Part shown: positions 1 through 8,385 of the stretch, piece by piece
Layout of the letters: every line of letters starts with the position of its first letter
Position numbering within the stretch: position 1 is the stretch's first letter
Assembly: GCF_900111445.1 (NCBI RefSeq)
Contig: NZ_FOHE01000013.1
Span: 1 to 64,000 of the forward strand
Length of the DNA stretch: 64,000 nt
Direction of reading: 5' to 3'
Source: Oceanobacillus limi
Lineage (GTDB): Bacteria; Bacillota; Bacilli; Bacillales; Amphibacillaceae
Notes under the pieces: generated by a model
Database searches by the model: none
What the model was told of the DNA's origin: nothing
What the model saw: only the letters and a program-made list of their open reading frames with translations
Translations under genes and position numbers: made by a program

Positions 1-150
1 AACAGCGGAGGCAGAATGCGTAGACTCCTGCGGGAACAGCACGAGTCCGAAGATCCCGGAAGAAGCGGTTTTTGCTTCTGAGGAAGCTGAGGCCGTGCCC
101 GCGGAAAGCGAAGCGTTCTGCCGTAGCGGCTATCAACAATATTTCCATTA
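1..150. repeat. GC-rich intergenic repeat
   Basis: This stretch is markedly richer in G and C than the AT-rich genes around it and has no plausible start codon with a ribosome site. It contains the words CTCCTGCGGGAACAGCACGA and GCGGAAAGCGAAGCG. I know these from an intergenic repeat scattered through many Bacillaceae genomes. The left end is cut by the window edge and no second copy lies in this window. The repeat assignment rests on memory of the family, not on a search. Confidence 0.6.
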
Positions 151-245
151 GGTGAAACCAAAAGTTACATCGCATTATATACGTTATGTGCCTTATAGAA
201 CGATGATTGAAAAGTCCTTAATAAATCAGTAGAAAGGGGTGTACC

Positions 246-1121
246 ATGACTATTAGTCAGATTGTGGTCGTGGGGGCTGGTGTAATGGGGCGAGGCATTG
301 CCTATGTCTCGGCCCTTGCTGGTTTTCACACAATAGTTGTAGATGTGTCAGAGCAAATTCTTCAACAAGCATATCAGCATGCAAAAGAAACTGCAGAAAA
401 AGGAGTAGACCGAGGGAAGTTATCAGTAGAAGAATCATTGAATCTATTAAATCACTTACATACATCTAGTAATCTTGAAACGGCAGTAGTGGATGCAGAT
501 TTAATTATTGAAGCAGTACCGGAAAAGAGAAACTTAAAACAACAGATACTCGAAGTAGCAGATACTCATGCACCAAAGCATGCGATTCTAGCGTCTAATA
601 CATCAACGATAAGTCCAACCGAGCTTGGATCGTATACGAAACGACCAGACCAACTAGCGGTAATGCATTTTTTTAATCCGGTCCATAAAATGAGACTCGT
701 TGAAATTGTAAGAGGGCTTGAGACGAGTGATGAAACGGTTCGTATGATTGGGGAAACTGCAGAAAAAATGGGGAAAGAGACAGTAGAAGTAAATGAATTC
801 CCTGGATTTGTTACAAGTCGAATTAGTGCACTTGTAGGAAATGAAGCATTCCATATGCTACAGGAAGGTGTTGCCTCGGCGGAGGATATAGATAAAGCCA
901 TTCGTCTTGGGTTGAACTATCCGATGGGACCTTTGGAATTAGGGGATTTAGTAGGGTTGGATGCTCGCTTAAACAATCTAAGATACCTCCATGAAACATT
1001 AGGGGAAAAATATCGACCAGCACCCTTACTGGAGCAATATGTAAAAGCAGGTCGAATTGGAAGGAAAGCTGGTAAAGGAGTATATGACTATACTGCTGAC
1101 GGTGAGATGGTGAAAAAATGA
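246..1121 (+). CDS. paaH: 3-hydroxyacyl-CoA dehydrogenase (PaaH/Hbd type)
   Basis: NAD-dependent cytosolic enzyme that oxidises a 3-hydroxyacyl-CoA to the 3-oxoacyl-CoA. The 291-residue length is normal for the short single-function family. An N-terminal Rossmann fold shows GAGVMG at residues 10-15. The catalytic stretch has Ser117-Asn118, His141 and Glu153 around NPVH. The C-terminal domain runs from about residue 185. The start follows AGAAAGGGGTG. The stop overlaps the thiolase start (ATGA), so the two are translationally coupled. The next gene is clearly of PaaJ type, so the substrate is probably 3-hydroxyadipyl-CoA, although 3-hydroxybutyryl-CoA dehydrogenase has the same fold. The family is certain; the Paa role is inferred from context. 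Confidence 0.9.
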   Translation: MTISQIVVVGAGVMGRGIAYVSALAGFHTIVVDVSEQILQQAYQHAKETAEKGVDRGKLSVEESLNLLNHLHTSSNLETAVVDADLIIEAVPEKRNLKQQILEVADTHAPKHAILASNTSTISPTELGSYTKRPDQLAVMHFFNPVHKMRLVEIVRGLETSDETVRMIGETAEKMGKETVEVNEFPGFVTSRISALVGNEAFHMLQEGVASAEDIDKAIRLGLNYPMGPLELGDLVGLDARLNNLRYLHETLGEKYRPAPLLEQYVKAGRIGRKAGKGVYDYTADGEMVKK

Positions 1122-2323
1122 GAGAAGTGGTAATCGTAGATGCTGTTCGTACCCCAATTGGGAGATATAAAGGTAGTTTAAAACATGTACGACCAGATGA
1201 CCTTGGTGCAACTGTGATTAAGGCATTATTAGAACGTAATAATGCAATTTCTCCTGACAAAATTGAGGAGGTTGTCTTAGGTAATGCCAACCAGGCTGGT
1301 GAGGATAATCGCAATGTTGCAAGAATGTCTGCATTACTGGCTGGGCTGCCTGTTACAGTTAGTGGAACAACAATTAACCGGTTGTGTGGTTCCGGTCTAG
1401 ATGCAGTGATGTATGCTGCTAGGGCTATCTCTGTAGGGGAAGGAGATATATTTATTGCGGGAGGTACAGAAAGTATGACGCGCGCTCCTTACGTAATGGC
1501 AAAGCCTGATCAAGATTTTGCTCGAGGGAACAGGGAATTATTTGATACGACCATTGGTTGGCGCTTTATTAATAGAAAGCTAGAGGAAGTATATGGAACA
1601 GACTCGATGCCAGAAACGGCTGAAAATGTTGCCGAGCAATGTGACATCTCACGAGAGGAGCAGGACCGCTTTGCTTTTGAAAGTCAGCAACGAGCTGAAA
1701 AGGCAATAGCAGAGAACCGGTTTGCTGACGAAATCATACCAGTTGTTTACAAATCTCGTAAAGGTGAAGTTGTAGAAGTAAATCAGGATGAACACCCAAG
1801 GCCAGACACAACACTTGATAAGCTAGCGAAGTTACGCCCCCTCTTTGATGGTGGGACAATTACAGCAGGAAATGCATCTGGCGTCAATGATGGTGCTTCG
1901 GCTCTTTTACTAATGAGTGCTGAAAAAGCAAACGAATTAGGAGTAAAGCCGCTTGTTAAATATGTTGTAAGTGCTACTGCGGGATTAGAGCCTTCTGTAA
2001 TGGGGCTTGGTCCAATCCATGCATCAAAAAAAGCATTAGACCGAGCGGGACTCAGAGTTGATGAGATCGGGCTAATAGAGTTAAATGAGGCTTTTGCTTC
2101 CCAGTCATTAGCTTGTATTCAACAGTTAGAGCTGAATCCAGAGAAAGTAAATGTTAATGGAGGTGCAATTGCTTTTGGTCATCCACTTGGAGCTAGTGGC
2201 GCTCGAATCCTAACGACGCTTGTCCATGAGATGAAAAGACGAGGTACCGAGGTTGGTTTAGCGACGATGTGTATTGGTGTTGGTCAGGGGATTGCAATGA
2301 TTGTCGAGAATATAGCTGATTAA
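1118..2323 (+). CDS. paaJ: 3-oxoadipyl-CoA thiolase (PaaJ/PcaF type)
   Basis: Thiolase of 401 residues that cleaves 3-oxoacyl-CoA with CoA. The active-site residues are Cys90 in NRLCGSG, His355 in GHPLGASGAR and Cys385 in MCIGVGQG. Several stretches are hallmarks of the PaaJ/PcaF branch as I remember the E. coli protein: NANQAGEDNRNVARM, FDTTIGWRF and GTDSMPETAENVAE. This makes 3-oxoadipyl-CoA, or 3-oxo-5,6-didehydrosuberyl-CoA, the likely substrate, yielding acetyl-CoA plus succinyl-CoA or a shorter acyl-CoA. The first four bases overlap the end of paaH. The sequence looks complete and intact. Confidence 0.92.
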   Translation: MREVVIVDAVRTPIGRYKGSLKHVRPDDLGATVIKALLERNNAISPDKIEEVVLGNANQAGEDNRNVARMSALLAGLPVTVSGTTINRLCGSGLDAVMYAARAISVGEGDIFIAGGTESMTRAPYVMAKPDQDFARGNRELFDTTIGWRFINRKLEEVYGTDSMPETAENVAEQCDISREEQDRFAFESQQRAEKAIAENRFADEIIPVVYKSRKGEVVEVNQDEHPRPDTTLDKLAKLRPLFDGGTITAGNASGVNDGASALLLMSAEKANELGVKPLVKYVVSATAGLEPSVMGLGPIHASKKALDRAGLRVDEIGLIELNEAFASQSLACIQQLELNPEKVNVNGGAIAFGHPLGASGARILTTLVHEMKRRGTEVGLATMCIGVGQGIAMIVENIAD

Positions 2324-2340
2324 AGGATGTAGGTGCATCG

Positions 2341-2440
2341 TGGATTTGCTCATAACCGCGGGAATTTAGCGCAAAAACGACAAAGTTGCGCTCATAAAAA
2401 AAGCTACTCGCTCAAAAACGACAAAGTAACGCTCATAAAC
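2341..2440. repeat. Short degenerate tandem repeat
   Basis: The gap between the thiolase and hydratase genes holds two near copies of a roughly 28-base unit, at 2371-2398 and 2411-2439. The shared core is AAAAACGACAAAGT followed by CGCTCATAAA. A third, more degenerate piece with GCTCATAAC lies at 2348-2357. The unit does not encode anything obvious and looks like an intergenic repeat. It interrupts an otherwise tight operon. Confidence 0.6.
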
Positions 2441-2468
2441 ATAATTTCTCAACGAAAGGAGTTAACCG

Positions 2469-3245
2469 GTGAAAAATATTATTTACCGTAAGAAAAACCA
2501 CATTGCTTATATCACAATAAGCCGTGAACAAGTGTTAAACTGTTTTAATTATGAAACGTTAATACAACTCCAACAAGTTACAGAGGAAATTCACCTAGAT
2601 TCTGATATTCAAGTAGTAATTATAACAGGGGCTGGGACAAAGGCATTCAGTGCTGGTGCTGATCTTAAAGAAAGAAAGACACTAACAGATACAGAAGTGC
2701 GAAGAAACGTGAAGGCTATTCAAGAATCGTTTAACAAGATAGCGAAGCTTCCTCAACCAACAATTGCTGCGGTAAACGGTTATGCTTTTGGTGGTGGATT
2801 TGAATTAATGTTAGCTTGTGATTTTGCTATTGCAGTAACCGAGGCAAAGATGGGGTTAACCGAAACGAGTTGGGCGATCATTCCTGGAGCTGGTGGAACT
2901 CAACGCTTACCACGATTAGTAGGAGAAATGAGAGCGAAGGAATTAATTTTTACTGCAAAGAAACTTACTGCTGTCGAAGCGATGGAGCTTGGGATATTAC
3001 TTAAGGTAGTAGAGCAGGACGAATTGATGGAAACTTGTGAGGAGCTTGCATTTAAAATAATAAAAAACGGTCCTATCGCAATTAAACAAGCTAAATTTGC
3101 CATTTCCCAGGGAATGAATACGGATCTTCATACAGGACTTGAAATAGAAGCAATAGCCTATGAACAAACGATACCTACAGAAGATCGAATGGAAGCATTG
3201 TTAGCATTTAGTGAAAAGCGAGCTCCTAATTTTAAGGGGAGATAG
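2469..3245 (+). CDS. Enoyl-CoA hydratase/isomerase family protein
   Basis: Crotonase-fold enzyme of 258 residues, the usual length. The oxyanion-hole segment AFSAGADLKER lies near residue 60. The two catalytic glutamates expected of a true hydratase are visible, in GGGFELMLACD and in LTETSWAIIPGAGG. The GTG start is well placed after GAAAGGAG. In the Paa pathway the matching step is hydration of 2,3-dehydroadipyl-CoA (PaaF). The sequence also resembles general short-chain and methylglutaconyl-CoA hydratases of Bacillus. I am sure of the family and fairly confident that it acts with paaH and paaJ. I do not assign PaaF against PaaG. Confidence 0.88.
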   Translation: MKNIIYRKKNHIAYITISREQVLNCFNYETLIQLQQVTEEIHLDSDIQVVIITGAGTKAFSAGADLKERKTLTDTEVRRNVKAIQESFNKIAKLPQPTIAAVNGYAFGGGFELMLACDFAIAVTEAKMGLTETSWAIIPGAGGTQRLPRLVGEMRAKELIFTAKKLTAVEAMELGILLKVVEQDELMETCEELAFKIIKNGPIAIKQAKFAISQGMNTDLHTGLEIEAIAYEQTIPTEDRMEALLAFSEKRAPNFKGR

Positions 3246-3287
3246 AGTTTATATTACTGGTACAACAGCAAATAGGGAGGGGTATTG

Positions 3288-4256
3288 ATGCATGAAATAT
3301 GTAATCTATTAAAAATTGATTTTCCAATAATCCAAGGTGGTATGGGAAACATTAGTAATGCCCAATTAACTGCTGCAGTTTCCGAAGCTGGTGGACTGGG
3401 GACAATTGGTTGTGGTACCATGCCACCTGAACAAGTGGAAGAAATAATTATTGCAACGAAAAAACAGACAGATAAACCATTTGCTCTTAATATTGCAATC
3501 AACGTAACTCCACATACAGAAACATTAATTACACTCGCAATTAAACATCAGATCCCGGCTGTTTCATTATCAGCTGGCAACCCTGCCCCATATATATCTT
3601 TATTACAAGAGCATCAGATTAAGGTGATAGCTATCGTAGCAACGGTTAAACATGCCCAAAAAGCAGAAGCAGCGGGTGCAGATATGCTCGTGGCAGAAGG
3701 ATTTGAGGCTGCAGGTATTAATTCGAACTTAGAACTAACGACATTCACATTAATTCCTCAAATCACCCAGCACGTTCAAATCCCAGTAATCGCAGCTGGG
3801 GGAATTGGTGATGGGAAAGGGCTAGCGGCTGCATTTATGTTAGGGGCAAGCGGTGTTCAACTCGGTACTCGATTAATCGCTACAAAGGAAGCGCCTTTTC
3901 ATGATGCGTATAAGCAAAGTTTACTTAAAGCAACTGGGGAGGATGCTATTGTTGTTGGTCGTTCTGTTGGTCAAACAAGGCGAATTATAAAAAATAACTA
4001 TGCGAAAAAACTACACATGCTAGAAAAAGGCGAAATGACACAGGAGCAATACTGGGAATATACTTCAGAACAACAACATGTAGTTGGAGCGATAAAAGGG
4101 GATCAAGAAAATGGATTCATGAATGGTGGCCAGGTTGCTGGGCTCATTAATGATATTCCAAGTGTGAAGGAACTCTTCAATCGGATCTTTCAGGGGGCGG
4201 TCCAGCAAATAGAAGACACTAGCAATCTGTTGGAACGCTCAATAAAAGCAAGGTAA
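3288..4256 (+). CDS. FMN-dependent TIM-barrel oxidoreductase, nitronate monooxygenase/FabK-like
   Basis: This 322-residue protein belongs to the 2-nitropropane dioxygenase/enoyl-ACP reductase II superfamily. It shows QGGMGN near residue 16, and a flavin phosphate-binding part with AAGGIGDGKG and GASGVQLGTR. At the position where nitronate monooxygenases carry a catalytic histidine (motif EAGGH) this protein reads EGFEAAGINS. Classical nitronate monooxygenase chemistry is therefore doubtful. An ATG seven bases after GGAGG is preferred over the TTG one codon upstream. It sits in the aromatic catabolic block, about 40 bases after the hydratase, so it could be an enoyl-CoA or ring-intermediate reductase. 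The substrate is unknown. Confidence 0.75.
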   Translation: MHEICNLLKIDFPIIQGGMGNISNAQLTAAVSEAGGLGTIGCGTMPPEQVEEIIIATKKQTDKPFALNIAINVTPHTETLITLAIKHQIPAVSLSAGNPAPYISLLQEHQIKVIAIVATVKHAQKAEAAGADMLVAEGFEAAGINSNLELTTFTLIPQITQHVQIPVIAAGGIGDGKGLAAAFMLGASGVQLGTRLIATKEAPFHDAYKQSLLKATGEDAIVVGRSVGQTRRIIKNNYAKKLHMLEKGEMTQEQYWEYTSEQQHVVGAIKGDQENGFMNGGQVAGLINDIPSVKELFNRIFQGAVQQIEDTSNLLERSIKAR

Positions 4257-4441
4257 AAGATTGTTAGTTATCCCACAAACATCTTTTTCGTTCCTAAGTT
4301 GTAGGGTCTTACGGTCAGAGCAATACACAAAATAACAAAAAATAACGACTTTTCAAAATATAATATTGACTGCATTATTACGCAGTGATAAAATAACGTT
4401 TAAATAACGTCATATTATTTAATGTGAATCAACCCGTTATT

Positions 4442-4457
4442 ATGTAAGCGTTTTAAT
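4442..4457 (+). promoter_or_regulatory. Candidate cre site (CcpA operator)
   Basis: ATGTAAGCGTTTTAAT fits the cre consensus WTGNAARCGNWWWCAW with one mismatch. It lies about 75 bases upstream of the thioesterase gene that starts the phenylalanine dehydrogenase/E1 operon, so catabolite repression of this operon is plausible. The rest of 4257-4533 is AT-rich, with direct repeats of TAACGT near 4395-4415 and no gene. Confidence 0.4.
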
Positions 4458-4533
4458 ATGGAATTCTAAATGTTTCTAGTTAACACGTTAAGTACAGTAG
4501 TAAAAGTAATTAGGCTAAAAGAGGAGTGGTACC

Positions 4534-4929
4534 TTGAAGCCCGGTATGGAAATTGGTCGACAAGAGACAATTGAAATTAAAGTGACGGAAGATATGTTTG
4601 CGAGCTTTGAAGGTAAAGTCGTACACCCGGTCTATTCCACGGTGGCAATGGTTTATCACATGGAATGGGTTTCTCGAAAAATAATACTCCCCTTTTTAGA
4701 AGAACATGAAGAAGGGATGGGAGCGGCAGTAGAAATTAAACATATAAATGCTTCTCCATTACATTCCAACGTTATACTTACAGCAACCTTAACAGCATTT
4801 GACGGCCAACAAGTATTTACAGCTGTAGAAGCCTTTAATGAAAAAGGGTTAATAGGTAAGGGAGAGGTTAAGCAGGTTATTTTACCGAAGAAAGTGATTC
4901 AAGAAAAGCTATCTATATCTTCAAAGTAA
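4534..4929 (+). CDS. Hot-dog thioesterase, FlK (fluoroacetyl-CoA thioesterase) family
   Basis: Small cytosolic protein of 131 residues. It has the pattern of FlK-type hot-dog thioesterases: VHPVYSTVAMVYHMEWVSRK at about residues 31-50, then LEEHEEGMGAAVEIKH. The TTG start has a good GAGGAG site. It is the first gene of a run continuing into phenylalanine dehydrogenase (32-base gap) and the E1 genes. A reasonable guess is that it hydrolyses an acyl-CoA of the pathway, such as excess phenylacetyl-CoA, and so frees CoA as PaaI does. That role is inferred from the family and position only. Confidence 0.75.
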   Translation: MKPGMEIGRQETIEIKVTEDMFASFEGKVVHPVYSTVAMVYHMEWVSRKIILPFLEEHEEGMGAAVEIKHINASPLHSNVILTATLTAFDGQQVFTAVEAFNEKGLIGKGEVKQVILPKKVIQEKLSISSK

Positions 4930-4961
4930 TTTAAAAACGTAATTACGCTTAGGAGGATTCG

Positions 4962-6116
4962 ATGGGATTGACCAAAGGGTTATCTGTAGATGAAGAATTC
5001 AAACTTTTAGATAAGATGTCCGAACATGAACAAGTTGTATTTTGTAATGATCCTTCCTCTGGTTTACGTGCAATAATAGCAATACATAATACGACATTGG
5101 GGCCGGCCCTTGGTGGGTGTAGAATGCATCCGTACCCCAGTTTAGACCATGCTTTGGATGATGTCCTCCGGCTATCAAAAGGGATGAGTTATAAATGTGC
5201 AGCAGCTGATGTGGATTTTGGCGGAGGAAAAGCAGTTATTATCGGTGATCCTCAAACGGATAAAACAGCAGAGTTGTTTCGCGCATTTGGACAATTTGTA
5301 GAATCGCTAGGAGGTAGATTCTACACAGGTACAGATATGGGTACGACAATGGATGACTTTATCCATTCGATGCGAGAGACAAAGAATATTGTGGGAGTAC
5401 CGGAAGCATATGGAGGTGGAGGTGATTCCTCCATTCCGACTGCGATGGGTGTAATCTATGGCATCCGGGCAACCAATCAAACGTTATTCGGTTCTAATAC
5501 ATTAAGTAGAGCTACTTATTCCATCCAAGGACTTGGGAAAGTAGGTTATAAAGTCGCAGAGTACTTATTGGAGCAAGGTGCACATATTACTGTAACAGAT
5601 GTTTGTGATGAAAATATAAGATCAATCCAACGTAAAGCTGCAACAACGTCAGGAGCGGTTTCCGTTGTGGAGCCCCATGAAATATATTCACAGAATGTGG
5701 ATCTATTCATCCCATGTGCAGTGGGTGGAGTGATTAATGACGAAACGATTGATCTTTTAAAAGTAAAAGCGGTTGTTGGATCAGCAAACAATCAATTGAA
5801 ACTAGAAGAGCATGGAAACAGGTTAGCAGAAAAAGGAATTCTATATGCTCCTGATTATATTGTCAATGCAGGTGGTCTCATTCAAGTAGCAGATGAATTA
5901 TATGGGGCAAACAAAGAACGAGTACTTTCCAAAACAAAAGAAATCTATCATATCATCCTCGATGTCTATCAACAAGCAAATTCTCACCAAATAACAACAC
6001 TGGAAGCAGCTAATCGAATATGTGAAAAATTAATAGCGGAAAAGGCCCGAAGAAATAGTTTTTATACTAGGTCGGTTCGGCCTAAATGGGATATACGAAA
6101 TCAATCGTCTTATTAG
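4962..6116 (+). CDS. pdh: L-phenylalanine dehydrogenase (NAD)
   Basis: Catalyses reversible oxidative deamination of L-phenylalanine to phenylpyruvate and ammonia. The 384 residues follow the Glu/Leu/Phe/Val dehydrogenase plan, with Lys78, the GGGK loop ending at Lys90, and Asp125 in TGTDMGTT as active-site residues. A Rossmann domain has [13 protein letters not shown]. Several stretches match the Lysinibacillus sphaericus phenylalanine enzyme as I remember it and differ from leucine dehydrogenase: [48 protein letters not shown] and the C-terminal RPKW. The start follows AGGAGG. Placement directly before the E1 genes supports a catabolic role. Confidence 0.93.
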   Translation: MGLTKGLSVDEEFKLLDKMSEHEQVVFCNDPSSGLRAIIAIHNTTLGPALGGCRMHPYPSLDHALDDVLRLSKGMSYKCAAADVDFGGGKAVIIGDPQTDKTAELFRAFGQFVESLGGRFYTGTDMGTTMDDFIHSMRETKNIVGVPEAYGGGGDSSIPTAMGVIYGIRATNQTLFGSNTLSRATYSIQGLGKVGYKVAEYLLEQGAHITVTDVCDENIRSIQRKAATTSGAVSVVEPHEIYSQNVDLFIPCAVGGVINDETIDLLKVKAVVGSANNQLKLEEHGNRLAEKGILYAPDYIVNAGGLIQVADELYGANKERVLSKTKEIYHIILDVYQQANSHQITTLEAANRICEKLIAEKARRNSFYTRSVRPKWDIRNQSSY

Positions 6117-6133
6117 AATCGGAGGTTATCAGC

Positions 6134-7189
6134 ATGGAAGATAAATTTCCAATCAAGAGAATCATAGATGATCAAGGGAACTTGCTAGAGGAGTCCTTTA
6201 AGGATCAACTGAATGATCAATTTGTCAAGCGCTTTTATTACCATATGTACAGAATCCGAACGTTTGATAGAAAGGCCAAAAATTTACAACGTCAAGGTCG
6301 AATTGGGACATATCCACCATTTGAGGGGCAAGAGGCTGCACAGGTAGGGAGTGCACTAGCTCTAGGGCCAGGTGATTGGATGTTTCCAACCTACCGAGAT
6401 CATGGTGCAATGCTAACATTTGGGGCAGATATGAGTCGAACCTTTTTATACTGGAATGGAAGGGTAGAAGGATGTGTTCCTCCAGATGGGAAGAATATTT
6501 TTCCAGCCGCGGTTCCAATTGCGACACAAATTCCTCATGCAGCAGGCGTAGCGTGGGCGGAGAAGAAAAAAGGAACGAGAAATCTTGCCATTGCTTATTT
6601 CGGAGATGGTGCGACTTCAGAGGGAGATTTCCATGAAGGACTGAATTTCGCAAGTGTATTCCAAACACCGACAATCTTCTTTAATCAGAATAATCGTTAT
6701 GCTATTTCGGTACCAATCGAGAAACAAATGAATTCAGAAACAATTGCACAAAAGGGGATTGCTTATGGAATACCTAGTGTCAGAATCGACGGGAATGATT
6801 GTTTCTCGGTGTACTTTGAAACGTTGTCAGCAGCTGAGCGGGCGAGGAATGGTGATGGGCCAACATTAATAGAGGCTGTTACTTGGAGAACCGGAGCTCA
6901 TACGACTGCTGATGATCCAACGAAATATCGGCCAGATAACCAAGGAATCGATGTTGTTGAACCAATAATACGATTGGAACGGTTCATGAAAAATTACGAA
7001 TTTTGGGATGAGAAGGAAATGGAGGAGATGCACGTATTAATAGAAGATGAAGTGGAAAGAGCCGTACAGGAAATGGAAAAATATCCAAAGGCAAAAGTGG
7101 AAGATTTATTTGATCATGTATTTGCAAACCCTCCTCAGCAATTATTGGCTCAAAAAGAATCTTATTTAGAACATATAAAGGGGGAGTAA
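6134..7189 (+). CDS. 2-oxoacid dehydrogenase E1 component, alpha subunit
   Basis: Thiamine-diphosphate-dependent decarboxylase subunit of 351 residues. The cofactor motif begins with GDGATSEGDFHEG (residues 157-169) and ends with NQNN at about 184-187. A phosphorylation-loop-like RTGAHTTADDPTKYR follows. The chosen ATG is nine bases after GGAGG. An upstream in-frame start at 6086 would overlap phenylalanine dehydrogenase and lacks a ribosome site. The sequence resembles both pyruvate (PdhA) and branched-chain (BkdA) E1 alpha. The neighbouring phenylalanine dehydrogenase suggests that phenylpyruvate is the substrate, giving phenylacetyl-CoA. No E2 or E3 gene follows, so those would be borrowed from another complex. 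Confidence 0.88.
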   Translation: MEDKFPIKRIIDDQGNLLEESFKDQLNDQFVKRFYYHMYRIRTFDRKAKNLQRQGRIGTYPPFEGQEAAQVGSALALGPGDWMFPTYRDHGAMLTFGADMSRTFLYWNGRVEGCVPPDGKNIFPAAVPIATQIPHAAGVAWAEKKKGTRNLAIAYFGDGATSEGDFHEGLNFASVFQTPTIFFNQNNRYAISVPIEKQMNSETIAQKGIAYGIPSVRIDGNDCFSVYFETLSAAERARNGDGPTLIEAVTWRTGAHTTADDPTKYRPDNQGIDVVEPIIRLERFMKNYEFWDEKEMEEMHVLIEDEVERAVQEMEKYPKAKVEDLFDHVFANPPQQLLAQKESYLEHIKGE

Positions 7190-7192
7190 GTA

Positions 7193-8212
7193 ATGACTAC
7201 GGAGTTAAAGAAAGTAGGGAACCCATCGTCTGTTACTCAAAAAATGACGTTAATCCAAGCGATTAATGATGGAATGAAAACCATGTTAGCAGAGGACGAA
7301 ACAACGCTAGTCCTTGGGGAAGATGTTGGGAAAAATGGTGGGGTGTTTCGGGCGACTGATGGACTTCAAGAGCAATTCGGAAATGATCGAGTTGTGGATA
7401 CTCCTCTTTCAGAATCGGGCATCATTGGTACATCAGTGGGGCTTGCGGTAAATGGTTTTAAACCAATTGCGGAGATTCAGTTTATGGGATTTATTTATCC
7501 AGCTTATGATCAAATTATGACCCACGTCTCCCGTTTGCGAATGAAAACAATGGGTCATTTTTCCGTACCAATGGTAATAAGAGCCCCATATGGTGCAGGG
7601 GTGCGTGCTCCGGAAGTACACTCGGATTCAACTGAAGCATTGTTTACTCATATGCCAGGAATAAAGGTTGTGTGTCCGGCAACTCCATATGACGCGAAAG
7701 GGTTATTAATTGCAGCAGTGAAAGATCCAGATCCAGTACTTTACTTAGAACCTATGCGGAGCTATCGATCTTCACGGGAGGAAGTTCCAGTCGAAGAATA
7801 CCATGTAAGCATTGGTGAAGGAAACGTAAGAAAAGAGGGCGAGGATGTAACGTTAATTGCTTGGGGAGCTATGGTACCAATTATTGAAAAAGCTGCTCAA
7901 AAGGCGGAGGAACAAGGAATTAACTGTGAAGTAATTGATTTGCGTACGCTCTATCCATTAGATAAGGACGTAATAGCTGAATCTGTAAAGAAAACAGGAA
8001 GAGCTGTCATTGTACATGAAGCACATGCTACTGGTGGCTTAGGAAATGATGTTGCTACAACAATAAATGACCAAGCATTCCTTTATATGAAAGCACCAAT
8101 AAATCGGGTAACAGGATTTGATGTACCAGTTCCGTTTTTTGCCTTGGAAGAACATTATCTTCCAACCGTTGAACGAGTGTTAAAAGCAATTCAGGATACG
8201 TATCAATTTTAG
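7193..8212 (+). CDS. 2-oxoacid dehydrogenase E1 component, beta subunit
   Basis: The 339-residue partner of the alpha subunit three bases upstream. It carries the beta-subunit signatures LGEDVGKNGGVFRAT near residue 40, DTPLSESGIIG near 68, and the transketolase C-terminal domain with DLRTLYPLD and HEAHATGGLGNDV. Together alpha and beta form the heterotetrameric E1 that decarboxylates the oxoacid and reductively acylates the lipoyl group of E2. No lipoyl acyltransferase or lipoamide dehydrogenase gene follows. The next gene is a transporter with its own promoter. Confidence 0.9.
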   Translation: MTTELKKVGNPSSVTQKMTLIQAINDGMKTMLAEDETTLVLGEDVGKNGGVFRATDGLQEQFGNDRVVDTPLSESGIIGTSVGLAVNGFKPIAEIQFMGFIYPAYDQIMTHVSRLRMKTMGHFSVPMVIRAPYGAGVRAPEVHSDSTEALFTHMPGIKVVCPATPYDAKGLLIAAVKDPDPVLYLEPMRSYRSSREEVPVEEYHVSIGEGNVRKEGEDVTLIAWGAMVPIIEKAAQKAEEQGINCEVIDLRTLYPLDKDVIAESVKKTGRAVIVHEAHATGGLGNDVATTINDQAFLYMKAPINRVTGFDVPVPFFALEEHYLPTVERVLKAIQDTYQF

Positions 8213-8309
8213 TATGCTAGGAAAAAAGGTCTAGAATTTTTAAAAAACGTAAACCTTTTGACATAAAGGGATAAAGCGTTTACATAATTATTAGATAGTT
8301 CAGAATAGG

Positions 8310-8337
8310 TTGACTGAAATTTGTGATGTGATATAAT
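8310..8337 (+). promoter_or_regulatory. Sigma-A promoter of the importer operon
   Basis: TTGACT at 8310-8315 and TATAAT at 8332-8337 are separated by 16 bases and lie about 50 bases before the lipoprotein gene. A second weaker TTGACA at 8258-8263 and a cre-like AAAGCGTTTACAT near 8273 lie just upstream. No T-box or other leader structure was recognised. Confidence 0.6.
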
Positions 8338-8385
8338 TTGTCAAATATATTTTGAATATTAAATGAAAATAAGGGGGAATACGTA

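Noticed and set aside
6086-6133. Upstream start for the E1 alpha subunit
   Set aside because: It lies inside the phenylalanine dehydrogenase gene without a ribosome site, and the extra residues are not family-like.
8213-8385. T-box or Trp leader for the TrpX-like importer
   Set aside because: No specifier stem, T-box sequence or leader-terminator was seen; only a normal promoter.
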